This document shows, piece by piece, positions 12,592-24,923 of a DNA stretch of 64,000 nt; position 1 is the stretch's first letter, and each line of letters begins with the position of its first letter. A program made the translations under genes and the position numbers. Location of the stretch: contig BCKC01000002.1 in the NCBI GenBank assembly GCA_001600455.1, positions 2,556,171-2,620,170 on the forward strand. Reading direction: 5' to 3'. The notes below the pieces were generated by a model that saw only the letters and a program-made list of their open reading frames with translations, did no database searches and was not told the origin of the DNA. This stretch comes from Endocalyx cinctus (lineage: Eukaryota; Ascomycota; Sordariomycetes; Amphisphaeriales; Apiosporaceae).

Positions 12592-12593
12592 TA

Positions 12594-15079
12594 TATACAT
12601 TACATTCTTCAACAGTAATTAAAAACGAAGAATAATAGAAAAGCGAAAAGAGGATGTTAGGGTCGGAGCAATCGTGGAGACGCGGATTAAGTGTTCTGTT
12701 TTTGATGTGTTTAAACATAGGGGTGACTAACGAGATTTTAGAAAATGTGTATATGTGTGTATGTAGCTAACGTCGAATACGAATTTAAAAAAGTGACCTG
12801 GAGGTATCCTATCGGATGTAAAGCGTCCTATCTTGTCCATCAGATAGCTTATACACCATAACACATACGGTACCATGTCCGGAATTCTGCATAAGTATGT
12901 ATACTACGAAAAGTACGTAATATACCTAAAGTATGCATCCACCCAAAATAAAGAACAAAAAAACCATCGGGTGTATTATTTCGTTTCTCGTGACGATGAA
13001 CAAATTAAACTCAAAGAAGAGACCCTTTTAGGTTCAGGAAGGGGAAAACCTTAAGTACGAGCGGAAAGGAGGAGATCCAATGAAAAGGTTGCTAATATTG
13101 ATCTTCATCTCATCTCATCTCATCTTGCTTGGGATCTTGACGGACTTTCCCAAGACTTGTGGCGTTCGTAACGATCTAGACTATTACTTTCTTACGATAA
13201 TGTATATGCTTATATCTTAAGATTTCTCAGCGGGAAAGACAGCCTTATTAAATAAATCCGGATGAACGTACGTATAGGAAACTGATTAATTGACCGACCA
13301 GGCCAAGGTCGGAGAGTTTTGTTACTCATATGTTTCAAATACCAATAAAGGAGAATTAAGCAAAGTAACGTATAGATATACCTAGTAATAATAATACTAT
13401 TATTGTGTATATAAATATATACTCCGTATATTCTACACTACATATTCTGCATACTCTCTGTATACTCTGTACTGTTATATATGTATATATATATATCTAT
13501 CTATATTGAGTACGAAGTATTTATTGTTTTATACCGTATACTTTTACAACACTTTACTATGTACATGAGGAATTCTAATAAGTTCTAGATAAATTCTACG
13601 TCTCTTATTATTATTATTACTTCTTTTCTCCTGAATCGACAACCATTATCCAATCAGTCTTGGTTTCAATGCCCAAAAATTCTCGTTCGTGCTGAAACTA
13701 ACTTCTGCAGTCAAGTAAAAAGCCCCGCCAAAATTAATGATAGGATGATAGGACGATAGGGGGTAAATTACCGGGTTATTTGGTTTCAATACGCTATGCG
13801 CAATTACTTTTAAGTAGGCTACAGCTACGAAGCTACAAGCATACTAGAGCAACGCATAGAACATTCTTTGCTTATTTGAATGGTATACTATGGACATAGT
13901 AGGCATAAAATGCGACTCTGCAACTACAAGTAATTATAGTATAATAATATATACATATGTAGCCATATTGAAGTATCCACTAAAATGAGTTTCTTGCGCA
14001 TACTACAAGTATGTACTATGTATGTATGTCCGATTGTCATAATATACTATTATACCGAGTTAATTGAGTTGTCGAATATTTACTTTCTTACACATTATTC
14101 TGTCGTAGTATCTCTCCGTTCATATCTCTATCCATCTCGGCAGATATTTAATATCGGATAGGATCCTACATCCTACACCCCTCTACTCTATAGTATCCCT
14201 TAGTAGTACCTATCGCGTATACTACTACTTTTACTACCTAATTACTACCGCTATTACACATGTGGACTCGGTCTGAAAGTAACTTAATCGTATCTGTCAA
14301 TTCTGTCTATAGAAAAAGATCTGCAAGAATATGTAATTAAACCGTACACTACTTAAAGCAGGTATTCTTAACCGGGTATCCGTTGAGCCATCCCTGGTAG
14401 CTTTTCCGTAGTGTATTGTAGCGTACTCCACACCCCTATCAAAACGACAGCGCCAATTTCGATATTGCGGTTCTATCACCCCTGATCACATATCCCACCT
14501 CTTGTTTCGGTTGTCTTCAGAATTGCTATATTCCTCTCTCTCTTTTTTTCTTTATTATTTTTTTCTCTCTTTTGAGATAATTTCTATACACCATAAACCT
14601 GTTTGGAATAAGTCTAATCACTTATCTATCTTACAGGATTATTATAATTTTAATTTTCACTCTTTCCTTTTTTTTTCCCTTCCCCTTCTTATATTTTTTA
14701 CTTCCATTACCCAATCTTCCTGGCGAGGAATTTGGAAATGGGAAAACAATAAAACTAAAAATTGTTAATTGTTAATCATCCGTTCGCTTCTCATTTTCCT
14801 AACGGCGTTGTACATCTCTCTTCAATGTTGCTCCACCTCCCCAGACCCCTGAATTTGTACTACACTCAGGTTGCGACACGACTACTCTTATGCTTTTGAA
14901 TTACCAATTAAATAATAAAATAAGAATATTTCTTCACCACTGACAAGAAAAAACAACAAAATCACGCCACACCCGAACCCAACCCTCGTATATTCCGCAT
15001 CAAAAAAATTTGGATTGTTCATTCTTTAAAAGTGTTGTAGTCGCTTAATGCGACATATCTTTCTATAAAGAGATTGATC
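12594..15079. other. AT-rich gene-free stretch
   Basis: About 2.5 kb without a supportable gene. 13380-14250 is markedly rich in TA and AT steps (runs of ATATAT, TATACT and GTATAC). A short (CTCAT)n array lies near 13108-13124. There are long pyrimidine runs at 14515-14720. It may be an old, mutated repeat or simply AT-rich spacer DNA. No element ends were recognised. Confidence 0.5.
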
Positions 15080-18000
15080 ATGTCGCTTAATGGATTGGAT
15101 GATGTGAGGGTCAAAGAAGCATATGATCTTGCTTCTGCTGAGTCTGGAGGATGGTAAGAACAACCCCCCCAAAAAAATAATATAACTTCATCTATTACCA
15201 TGTATACCCTACTTCCATTATTCCTTTTTGCCTATTACTTGAACCTCTCACACAGTATTTATCTTTGTATTCTCCATTCTTTCACGGAATATACAAACCT
15301 TCTTTGATTTCCGCCAAGTTATGCTAACAATAGCCACTGTGTAACAGGTTCTTCCTCAAATATGCAAGCCGTGACGAGGTCGAAGTTTTTGCCCAAGGAA
15401 CTGGGGGGGTCATCGAAGCTCGCAATGCCATCTCTCAATATGACGAGCAATCGCCCTTATATGGATTCCTTAAATATCGCCGGAGGAATGTAATTGTCAA
15501 ATATATGCCCGATGATTGCTCTAGGCTCATAAAAGGTAGGTTGCCGCTAACCTAGTTGCGCGAGCTGGTCTGGCTCAATTCAATCATGTCATGATACATA
15601 TGCTGGTGAACTAGACTAACTTTGACCATCCTGTAGCTCGTGCGGCCGTGCATTTCACTGCCGTTTGTGAACAGTTTACCCACAGTACAACCTTCGAGAT
15701 ATCCGTAGCGAAAGACTTAAAAGACAGTAAACTGTCGGTGGCTTGTTCGCTCCATGCTGCCTCCGCCTCGTCCTCGTCCTCCTCCAGCTCGTTACGACGG
15801 CGACGACTAAATGAAATTGCCGAAGAATCGGAGGAAGATGAAAGAGGGAGGAAAAGACAATCCATTCTCAAAGAGGAAGAAAGACCTGATTCACCCGCGT
15901 CCTCCACCTCAGCTCAATCACCTTTGTCCCCCGAAACACCTGTCATTCTTGATCCTCAGCAAATTGCAGACTCAAAAGGTACAAAATTCGCTTCAACCAC
16001 TGACGTGCCGGACTTTACTGGATCAGCAGAAGAAGAAAGACCAAAATCACCTTCGATTAATGAAAATTCCCGACGATTATCCTCACAATCTGCGAGACCC
16101 GATTTATTCAGTTACGCGACTTATACATATGGAAAACCAAAAGTAAAATTAGGCCCACGCCCATCCTTGGATTCCCACAAAAGACCTGCAACTGCTGGAA
16201 ATTTCCGACCCGTGGCCGCTCTTCCTGCGGGATTAAAATTGTTTTCTAAGGGATCAAAGAAAGATAAATTGCACGATCAAGACGAAAATTCAGCTGAAAC
16301 TGAGCAACACTCTACCCACAAACACCACCTAGCAGCCCCATCCCCTGCTCTTCAGTTACGAGAGATAGCTGACAACCAACTCCCCCCACGACCCACTACA
16401 AGCTCAGGGGTTTCTGTCAAATCCTTAACACCCTCCCTTGGAGCGTCGATTAAGGAAAACCAGAAGATGGCTCCTGAAAAGGCGCGTCTCTTGAAAGCTA
16501 TGAAACTCAGAGAAAAAAAGAAAATGATGGCTAAATCTACCGAGCAAGCATCAAATGGCCAGGACGGGGAAAAGACAGAGGTAGATGCGCAAAACCCGAC
16601 CTCCGCTGTCGATGATCATATATCTCTGGCCATCCCTGCACCTAATCCGATGAGCAATGAAGGAGAAACTCAATCCACCAGCACCATGCTCGATTCCCAC
16701 CCGCCTTCCCCTACCGTAGCTTCGACATCAGAGATAGACGATTCTACTAAAGCGTCGTCGCTTTCCGAGTCCACTGACGAAACTATCCCTGCGGGTAAAG
16801 AATCAGAAATGGCCGAACCTGAAATGGCGGATACTGTTGAGGCGGTGACGAAGAATGGGTCAGAAGCGGAGCCTGTGGCGATCGATAACGATGTCTCAGA
16901 TGCCGTAGCTACTGCCGACGCTAAGGAATCTCATCAAATTCCAGAGCCGGGGCAATTTACACAAACAACAGAATCCGCAGTACCTAATGAGCTGGTGGCC
17001 ACGGATAACGAAACAGAAAAATCTAACGTGCTTCTTTCCAAGTTTTCCTCGAATGACCAAAAGTCGCCGGCCTCCTCCGCCTCGCCTAATACTCCGAGCC
17101 TTAGATCTAAATTTTCTAGACAGGATCTTACCATTCCCGACGAGCCTGTTCCCTCCGTACCTGAAATCACAGCGGCGACAGTCCTGGCATCTGAAGACAA
17201 TAAGCCGGAAAGGCCAGCTAAAGACGAACCTTCCTTTAACTCAACACCGGAACTAGTCCTCCCTCCGCAAAAACTCACCTCTCGACCAAGAGGTCCCATA
17301 GATCCCATCCGAACCGACCTGACAGAAAATTTCACGCCCCAATCTGAGTCATCTGACCCCATCCTCGATGACGAGGCCCTGATGGATGAGTTGCAATCTG
17401 CCACTGTACAAGAAGCCAGACCTATTATGGTCTCCAAATCCCCAATGACTCCCGTTTTCCCCAACCTTAGCCCACCAAAACCCGCCCCCCTTTCTCGAAC
17501 AGTGTCAAGCCCAATGCGGACTCCGATCTTTGGATCAGGCGATGTATCGGAGAGCTCAGCCCGTAGTGTCTCCGCCGGCGGTGCCGCATACTTACATAAC
17601 ATCACTCGTCAATCATCTAGTGCCGGTTTACAATCTAAGAAGGGAAATATTGGTTCAAGTATATCTCAACGCATAAAGGCCTTAGAAAAACTTTCTGCTA
17701 CTGCCGGCGCTGTGGAGGAGAGTAACAGTAACCGAAGATCGATTGCACCGTCTGCGACATTTTTCCCCGTCCGTAAGCAGAGTCCAGCTGAACCGTCGAG
17801 ATCGTCATCCGTAGCAGAACGCACAAATTCTTTAACTCGTCAGCCGCCTACGCCTGAACGATCACTGGAGGGTACGCCTGAAGCCTCCACCCCAGGTTAC
17901 CGCGAAAATTTTCGCGAGAGGTCTGGTTCTGTTGCTAGTAGACTGACAATGTTCGAAGGACAGTTACCCCCACGCGGCCGGCCAGAGTCAATCCAAGTGA

Positions 18001-19115
18001 CGGCTCGAATCATTCGTGATTCAAGTGCAGCTTCTTTGAAGAGACCGGAGACGCAGAAGAGTTCTGCTGAGAGCTCTATGGTTGAATTAAAGGAGTCACC
18101 GCTCGTCGTAGATATGCAAACTGCGCAATCGAATGCATCGAATCGCAGCTCCAAGTTCGGCGGTGTTCAGGCATCCAAGGAATCTATCCAGGAGCGCCGC
18201 GAACGAAAGGCTTCCACTGATGAGACCGGTGAGAACCAACCCAAGCGACGCACTTCTTTGAGCATTATGAAAGATTTTATCAAAGATCGATCGAACCTCA
18301 ACTCTAACAAGTCGAATGATAACTTGGCGATCATGTCACCAGCTGCAGCCTCTGTCAAATCACCAAATCGTCCACCATCATCTCACCATAACGCTGGAGG
18401 TATCGTACGTCGTTTATCGATCTCAAGCCGTCGCTCACTCTCCCGTGAAAGGGAAAACAGTGCTCAGCCTACGCCCGTAAAATCGCCTGCCGTTACTAGC
18501 GATTACGGTTCGGGCGATGACGAGAAGAAAGGTAAGAACCGCGCCTCGCGATTCATGCGGCGTCTATCGACTTCATTCGGCGGCGGCCGTAAAATTGCCC
18601 CAGCCAACATTTCGCCCACGGTAGCCGAAGAAGAAGTAGACCAGGTCGCAGCCCTAGCAGCGGCTACCTTAAAACAGCAACAACCTCCACAGCCGGAGAT
18701 AGTCGCGTATATGGGAGACGTCAACGTACAGTTCCCTGACAACTTGCTCTGGAAGCGTCGGAGCATGTGTCTCGACTCCCAAGGCTACCTATTCCTAAGC
18801 GCTATCCAGGGTGCAGCTGTACAGAGCAGAGAGAAGCCCGGAGCCACTGGCGTTAAGAAATATCATATGAGCGACTTCAAAGCACCTTTCATTCCAGATG
18901 TCGAAGTACAGGAACTACCAAATAGTGTTGTACTCGATCTTGTGGAGGGCTCGTGCTTACAGATTGCTTGTGGCGACCGTGCTGGCCAGCTGAATGTACT
19001 ACAAAGTAAGTTCATCCCCTAACCCCCAATATATTTTCCCCGCTGAAAACAGAATGCTAACGATGATATAGCTCTACAAGAAGCCCATCAAACTCAATCC
19101 TCCTTCGGACAATAA
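15080..19115 (+). CDS. ADF-H (cofilin/drebrin-like) actin-binding protein, 1,224 residues
   Basis: Exons are 15080-15153, 15348-15535, 15637-19005 and 19072-19115. All junctions keep frame. Residues 1 to ~125 are an ADF-homology domain: it starts SLNGLDDVRVKEAYDLA, then GGWFFLKYASRDEVEVFAQG, YGFLKYRRRNVIVKYMPDD and ARAAVHFTAVCEQF. A poly-Ser/basic junction and a very long Ser/Pro/Glu-rich disordered region follow. Near residue 1,106 a compact folded segment begins (MGDVNVQFPDNLLWKRRSMC, then GYLFLSAIQG and VVLDLVEGSC) and runs almost to the end. It looks PH-like, but I assign that weakly. ADF-H proteins bind actin; drebrin- and Abp1-like members work at cortical patches and septa. The disordered region has many SP/TP sites, suggesting kinase control. 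It is much larger than cofilin (~145). Confidence 0.88.
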
Positions 19116-21856
19116 TTCCACATCTAATTCAGTCCCGAACTCCATTCGATGAACGGATCACCTCTCAAATCATGAGATCTTTCCTTATTTGTAACGATAC
19201 CCCGAACCTTTTTCCTACACGTGTCGAAACACAACTCGCATGCCTTACGCGTTTTCTTTGTTGATCAAGATTTTCACTTCCGGCCAAATCACTTTTTTTT
19301 TTTTTCTTCCGAACCTTTTTTAACGTTAACTTTCTCTATCTAAATTAAGACAGCGTTCCGGCTTTAGTGAACGTCATATGCTTGGCGGCTCTTTTGTTTT
19401 TCTCCCTCGGCATAATGGCAAAAAGTTATCTTTCTGTGCTCCCTCTAGGCAAGACCCATGATACCATGTACGCAAAACTGGATTTCTTGCCACATGTTTT
19501 CTTTCTTTGCTTCTAGCCACCTCAACATCTATGTAACACCGATATATGGCAGTTAATACTTCTCTGCCATTTGTAACCTTTCTTTCTTTTTCGTGAAAAG
19601 ATCTTGATGCGGCAGCAGTGCCCCTTACTTGTTTTGAGAGGGATTAGATCAGAAAACTTGGATCTATAGGTCGTGAGAGACGAGAAAAGAAAGATCTGAA
19701 TGCGTTGCCTGTTTTTGTACATAAAACCTGAATAAAGAGAGGAAAGATGAGAAGTAGTGTAGGAGATTTGCCTCGATAAAAGATTTTTATACCGTACATA
19801 AAAACTGAGGATAATTTTAAAACAATTAATTCATCGACATGGATGCCATACTTCATAATTGTAAAGTTGCTATTAACGGCAGAGGATACTGTTACTTAGA
19901 TTTTAGGTATCCGGCTAGAGACGACTATACGCAACAGAGCTACGTGATGCTCGGCTACTCTCGTAGACTGTCCAGTACTAGCTCTCACGAATGAGAGAAG
20001 CCATAATTATGAACAGAAAATAAATATACGCACATCATACTGCGAACGGCATTCTCTCTTCGGGTACTGATTTTACATGAGAGGTAGCAGACAGGGGAAA
20101 GGGGAAGATGTACGTACATAACTAATTTTACCATATATCAAAAGCAGTCGCTGTATATCTTGAACTTTTTATTTTATTTATTTACTTTTTCAATTATATA
20201 ATATCAAACTCATAACGGAAATTGCGATTGTCGCTTAACCAGTTTTTAGAGCTGTTAATCATGTGTGAAGAACATGTCAAGGGGTAGCGCACTCTTAACG
20301 AATGGGCCAATCTCTCCCTCCGTATGTGTGATTATATTTATTATGTATATCCTATTAAACTCAGTTCAAGATTCAATTTGAACACTGTCCTCGAAGATAT
20401 TAGGAGTCCTAACAGTTAACACCGGCAAAGGAGATAGTTGAAAACGTATACATCTCAAAAAAACACTCATATTATAAACTTATATACTGTTTTAGTGTGA
20501 CTTGACTTTATAACAGACAGCTAGATATATGTACTATCCATACTACTACTATTTCTAGCGACTAAGAGTCAAGATTATATCAGATTTCATCATCACTTCA
20601 TACCGTCTTTGAAAAAAAAAAAAAAAAAAACAGCCTGGAGCCGAGTTCCGGAGCCCTTCTCCCCCTCTGCTCCATTTGATTATAATATGCAGAACTATGC
20701 GCACACTATCTCGCCGTTTACTAAAGCCTCGGATAACTCATCGGCTTTTCTTTTCATGGCAAAGAGCTCTGAGGATTTCTCGACTGATATCTCTTTTGGC
20801 GCATCGAATTTGACTGAGGAGAACTTAAACGAAGAGGTTGATAGAAAATAGCGAGTAGACGAAGCAGACACATTATTCTGAGAGATACCCTTACCTGGTT
20901 TGATAATAGTGTTGGGTAGGTGTTGACTCTGTTGGCCCATCAAAAATGGAGAAGGTAAAAAGTAACTTGACGATATGTGGGACTATTGTAGATATATGTG
21001 CGAATACCTGTTTCGTCCCGTGTCAAGTGACTATGCCCCTTTATTTACTGTTTTTATTGCTATGAAGTATGCTACCACGTACAGGTTGCGAGATCCCGTA
21101 GTTCTGGCGGCTTGATGTGCTCGATTCATATATCCACCACCTGCAAGAGAAGACAGTATTGCTTTATATCCTCTTTGTAGAATTGGACTTCCAGAATGTT
21201 GTCCTCTAGAGGCCACTCATGCCATCTGTTTAGGCTTTTTTTCTCCCTCGGCAGTGTGAAAATACTATCTGCCTATTCTAGAATCTGCTTGTTTCAATAT
21301 CCATGAGATATTCGTTATGAACACCTCATAATAGATAGAAAGGATTATAAAAGTTAAACATCACATTGAGTAAAGGCCTGAGAAGTAACCTGAGGATATT
21401 ACGATTCAAGTCAGTAGATGGCTAGAAATCTAGTAGAGGCAAGACGAAAAAGCTGCCAAATTTTGGCTTTCCCTATCTTTAGGGACTGAGGGCGATTCTT
21501 GGTTATATGAAGAAATTGATATTGATAGCATATCTGCATACACCCCCCCCCCCCCCCCCCCCCTGAATAGCTTTAAATCATGGGGAAGATTCATTTACCT
21601 TGACAATAAGTAATATCAGTCCAAGAGGATAAATCATTATTTTTTTTTTTTTTTTTTTTTTGAATTGATACCAGATCATTTTAATTATATGGTACTTGAC
21701 AATACTACCTTGAATAGAGGGTTTTTGGGGGGTCTTTTTTTCCCCGTATCTTTCCGTCCTTAAATATGTACTTACAATACATAAATAAGTCCTTCAAAAA
21801 GAACAAGAGGGATAAAGACCAGTATTATCCCTAATTACTTAATCATAATTCATTTC
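19116..21856. other. intergenic region with homopolymer tracts and one weak small ORF
   Basis: There is no firm gene. A minus-strand frame from an ATG at 20940 to 20695 (81 codons, ending MKRKADELSEALVNGEIVCA) has gene-like codon use and contains a possible GTAAGG donor, but nothing confirms it. Homopolymers stand out: A19 near 20611-20629, C21 at 21543-21563 and T22 at 21640-21661. The remainder is AT-rich spacer. Confidence 0.5.
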
Positions 21857-22180
21857 TTATTTCTTACTCACCATCGCTCTCTGAACTTTCTCATCCAGCT
21901 TCTTAACCGCTAGGTTATAATGCCGCTGAGCCGCCCGCCGAGCCGCTTGAATCCTCTGCTTTCGGACGAGTGAATCTGGTTTTCGCTCGTAGTGCTTCGC
22001 AAGCGTGTAACTCATGTACGCACGAGAAGTGAGAGGCCATGGGTTCTCCGGCACAGACTCCCCCGTCACGATATCCCGGGCCAGAATCTCAGCGAAGCGG
22101 CATTTCTTCGCCTGTGGTGGGGCTGAGACGCGGCAAGGAGTCTTGAGGATAGGCTTTATGGCAAGCGGAGAAGATGTCAT
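21857..22180 (-). CDS. small basic protein of unknown function (107 residues)
   Basis: An intronless frame runs from the ATG at 22180 to a TAA. The protein is Lys/Arg-rich with a proline-containing N terminus: IKPILKTPCRVS, then KKCRFAEILARDIVTG. The KxRF-like piece resembles PP1-docking or nuclear low-complexity motifs but is not diagnostic. The C-terminal half is predicted helical (VRKQRIQAARRAAQRHYNLA). The frame stays open upstream to 22396, but that extension is a 60-base tandem repeat that is open in all three minus frames, so I take the first Met after the repeat. I do not recognise a family. Codon use and a clean composition change at the ATG favour a real gene. Confidence 0.6.
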   Translation of the reverse strand: MTSSPLAIKPILKTPCRVSAPPQAKKCRFAEILARDIVTGESVPENPWPLTSRAYMSYTLAKHYERKPDSLVRKQRIQAARRAAQRHYNLAVKKLDEKVQRAMVSKK

Positions 22181-22200
22181 GATGAAGGGCCGGACTTGGT

Positions 22201-22400
22201 TAAAAATGAGAGAGAAGAAACAGAATAAGAATAAGATAAGGAGAACGAAGCTGAAAAAGTGGTAAAAGAGAGGGAATAAGCAGGATACGAATGAGATGAA
22301 GAGAGCGAAGCAGAAAAAATATAAAATGAGAGAGAAGAAACAGGACAAGTATACGATAAAGAGAACGAAGCTGGAAAAATGTAAAAGGAGAGACATAAAG
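22201..22400. repeat. 60-base tandem repeat, about 3.3 copies
   Basis: Near-copies begin at 22201, 22261, 22321 and 22381. Each starts with an AAAxxGAGAG-like block, followed by an AACGAAG or GCGAAG block and an A-run. Copies have diverged by substitutions but keep the 60-base register. It lies immediately upstream of the 107-residue gene. Read on the minus strand it would give hydrophobic Phe/Leu/Ser-rich 20-residue repeats. Confidence 0.8.
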
Positions 22401-23495
22401 TAGGAAGTGAACCCAGTTCGCCCACTTTCTTGTTATCAAAAGAGTGTTGCGAATCGAATGATCAATATTTAGCTATTTGAAAGGCACTCGATCTGGTCGT
22501 AAGATGGTAGCGATTGACTTAAATATGCTGACATATTCAGACAACAACCCTTTGAATATTTGGAAACCATTTCGTCGTCTTTGAACATCCATCTTTGTCC
22601 CCGTACAATGCATTGTTTTCTTGTAATAATTCTGCTCTTGCCCAAAGGACAAAGAGATTACACGAGCGTCTAGATCCCATTTATATGAACTTTCGATTAT
22701 GTCATGACGGGTTAGATAGCTGTTCATAGCTTATAGCTGTTTTGTAGCTAATTAGCCTAGTATATACTTGAGGAGGAAGTCTGGCGTAATAAAACCTGTG
22801 GATATGCCATCAAGGTGGATGTTTAGCACCGCCCACTGCCCACTGCCCATCAAGGTTGACATACAGTATTTCTACATAGTAATTGGACCAAAATTAACTC
22901 AAGCATCACCCAAGCACTCTTGGAAATTTCCATAGTCGCTCGGATATGCTGCAATAGTACAATTGATCTACTGCCGCTAAAGATGGCAGCGTGGTCATCA
23001 TTTAGGGTGTGGCCATTATTTAGGGTGTGGGCCTACCGCTAAACAGTCTCCAATGAACGCAAACTTGCTCACCTCTATGTTTCATCATCAAAGAAGGATA
23101 TTATCGATTTCCTTTATGAGATACTTAGTGAAGAAGTACAGATACTTTTAAATTAAGTTCTTGAATATTTGGGAAACATGCTCGTTCTTTGTCTCAACCG
23201 GTTGAAACGTAACTCTCCTAGTGCTTGGCCTCGAAGACTTAACTAGGTCTCGCCCGGTTTAAGTGGCTTGTCCGCAAAGTGAAGGTCGATATACAAATAC
23301 CCGCCTCAAGCAGTTGTACACAGTTATTGAGTGTTCTTATTGTTTATCTCTTACTATAATCTATGGTTCCTTCATGTTCTAGGTCTAGGTCTTTCCGTAG
23401 AACACTTTCATGCTTCCCATCTCAAGTTCTTTATAGTTCTTTATACCTGATCACTGTCTAATACTCTCCGAATCTCCCCTCGAAAATATCTCGAG
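22401..23495. other. intergenic region
   Basis: No gene is seen. Short local duplications are present: GCCCACT repeated at 22831-22848, and a duplicated TTTAGGGTGTGG block at 23001-23029. The pyrimidine-rich final 150 bases probably include the promoter of the next gene. Confidence 0.5.
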
Positions 23496-24043
23496 ATGTG
23501 CGGCGGAAGCAGACCGGAAACTCTGGGTGGTGCCCTGGCCGTCTTAAGTCGTGCATCGTCTTACAAGCGACCTGCAACACCTACCACCGCCGGGCGGATC
23601 GTTTTTCACAGCCCAGGACAGAGCGGGTCTACGATAGCGACTCACGCTTCGTTCACAACCCCGGGTGACGAAGGCGATTATTTTGGTTACTTAGGCTCAT
23701 GCTTTATACGAATCCAGTAAGAATAGCCAATACTAAATCGATCGCTTTCTGAATTCGAAATGCTAACGGTCGGTATAGCGAGACGGGGGACCTCAGAGAT
23801 TCGGCTGCGACAAGTTCATTTCTCTACAATTTCCGCCTAGGCGGGAGTCATGATGATGATCCTCCTTCGCCATCAATAGAATCGATATCCGGTAATGGTG
23901 CTGTAGAACGATCTGTGGAAGTCGAGCTGCTCCAGCCCATGAAAATCGAGGTTGGCGGAGACGGCATCATTGGCCGCCGAGTTTCGGTGTGGGCCCCGAA
24001 TGCCGTCGATCTCATTGCGGAGGGTATCGTTGGATACAACTAA
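23496..24043 (+). CDS. two-exon protein of unknown function (161 residues)
   Basis: Exons 23496-23716 and 23779-24043 are joined through a 62-base intron with a GTAAGA donor, a GCTAACG branch site and a GGTATAG acceptor. The join (IRI to HETGDLRDSA) keeps frame to a TAA. The N-terminal part is Ser/Thr/Gly-rich (STIATHASFTTPGDEGDYFG). The C-terminal part alternates hydrophobic and polar residues like beta strands (RSVEVELLQPMKIEVGGDG, then GRRVSVWAPNAVDLI). There is no signal peptide, membrane helix or recognised domain. The textbook intron and consistent codon use argue that it is real. It may be a lineage-restricted gene. Confidence 0.6.
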
Positions 24044-24923
24044 GGTCTTTTACCATCCTCGAACTTCAAAACTTCCTGTAATCTACCTATACCCCCCCCC
24101 CCCTTTCATGTACCATAGGATGAGGTTACCCGAGCATTCGTATATTACTCCCTCCTTTCCCTGGTTAACTCATATATTTGGCGTTAAGGAAGTTATGGCT
24201 TCAAGAGTACTGTATCCATAGCGGTAACTTAGGAGGCGCACATGGTTATAGGCTTCTACATATGATTGTATTTTGTGTGATTGGATTTGGAGCTTTATTG
24301 GAAACGTCTCGCTTTATTTTTATCTTTCATGCATTGATACGGCAACTTGTATGGATGGGGTGGAAGAAAAAGCAATTCGTGATTGTTCAAATATTATTTT
24401 CCAACATCCTGAAGTGAATAGATATTTTAGTGTTCACACACAATCCACTTCTCATACTTAACCTTACTCCGGCATGAGAATTCTTAACTTGAAAGTCATC
24501 CAATACTTGAGGTTATATTTACGGTATTTGATCCTTAATAAAGGAATAAACCCTTATTTCTATTAGACACGGATAATATTTCATTCAACTTAGGAGTACT
24601 GTTGCGAAGCGATGAGGCAGTTCTGGCAGTCTACATAAAGACGAGCTTCAGTGTGCACAAGAAAACTTTGGCGTATGCTGATCAGTGCTGATTAGCGCTG
24701 AAAAGCTAATGTTAGGGCGCTTCCGGGCTCTAAGGCAACTAAAGGAAACTGAACTACAAGTATCAAGGTGACATCATCCCTATAGGAGAATACTCCGAAT
24801 CTTAGCAGCCCAGCAGCCTTAGCTCTCTACCCTAGTGGACTCGACAGCGCACTGAGATAGGCGTCAGGGATACCCTGTCTAAATATAAATCTGCAAGTTT
24901 AATTGATTTTTCTTTTCTCAGCA
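24044..24923. other. intergenic region
   Basis: No gene is supported. A C-run of about 13 bases lies at 24092-24104. Small open frames at 24178-24461 lack coding character. Confidence 0.5.

Noticed and set aside
16934..17605. 223-codon minus frame inside the ADF-H gene
   Set aside because: It is antisense to the Ser/Pro-rich disordered region, with no independent start context or domain.
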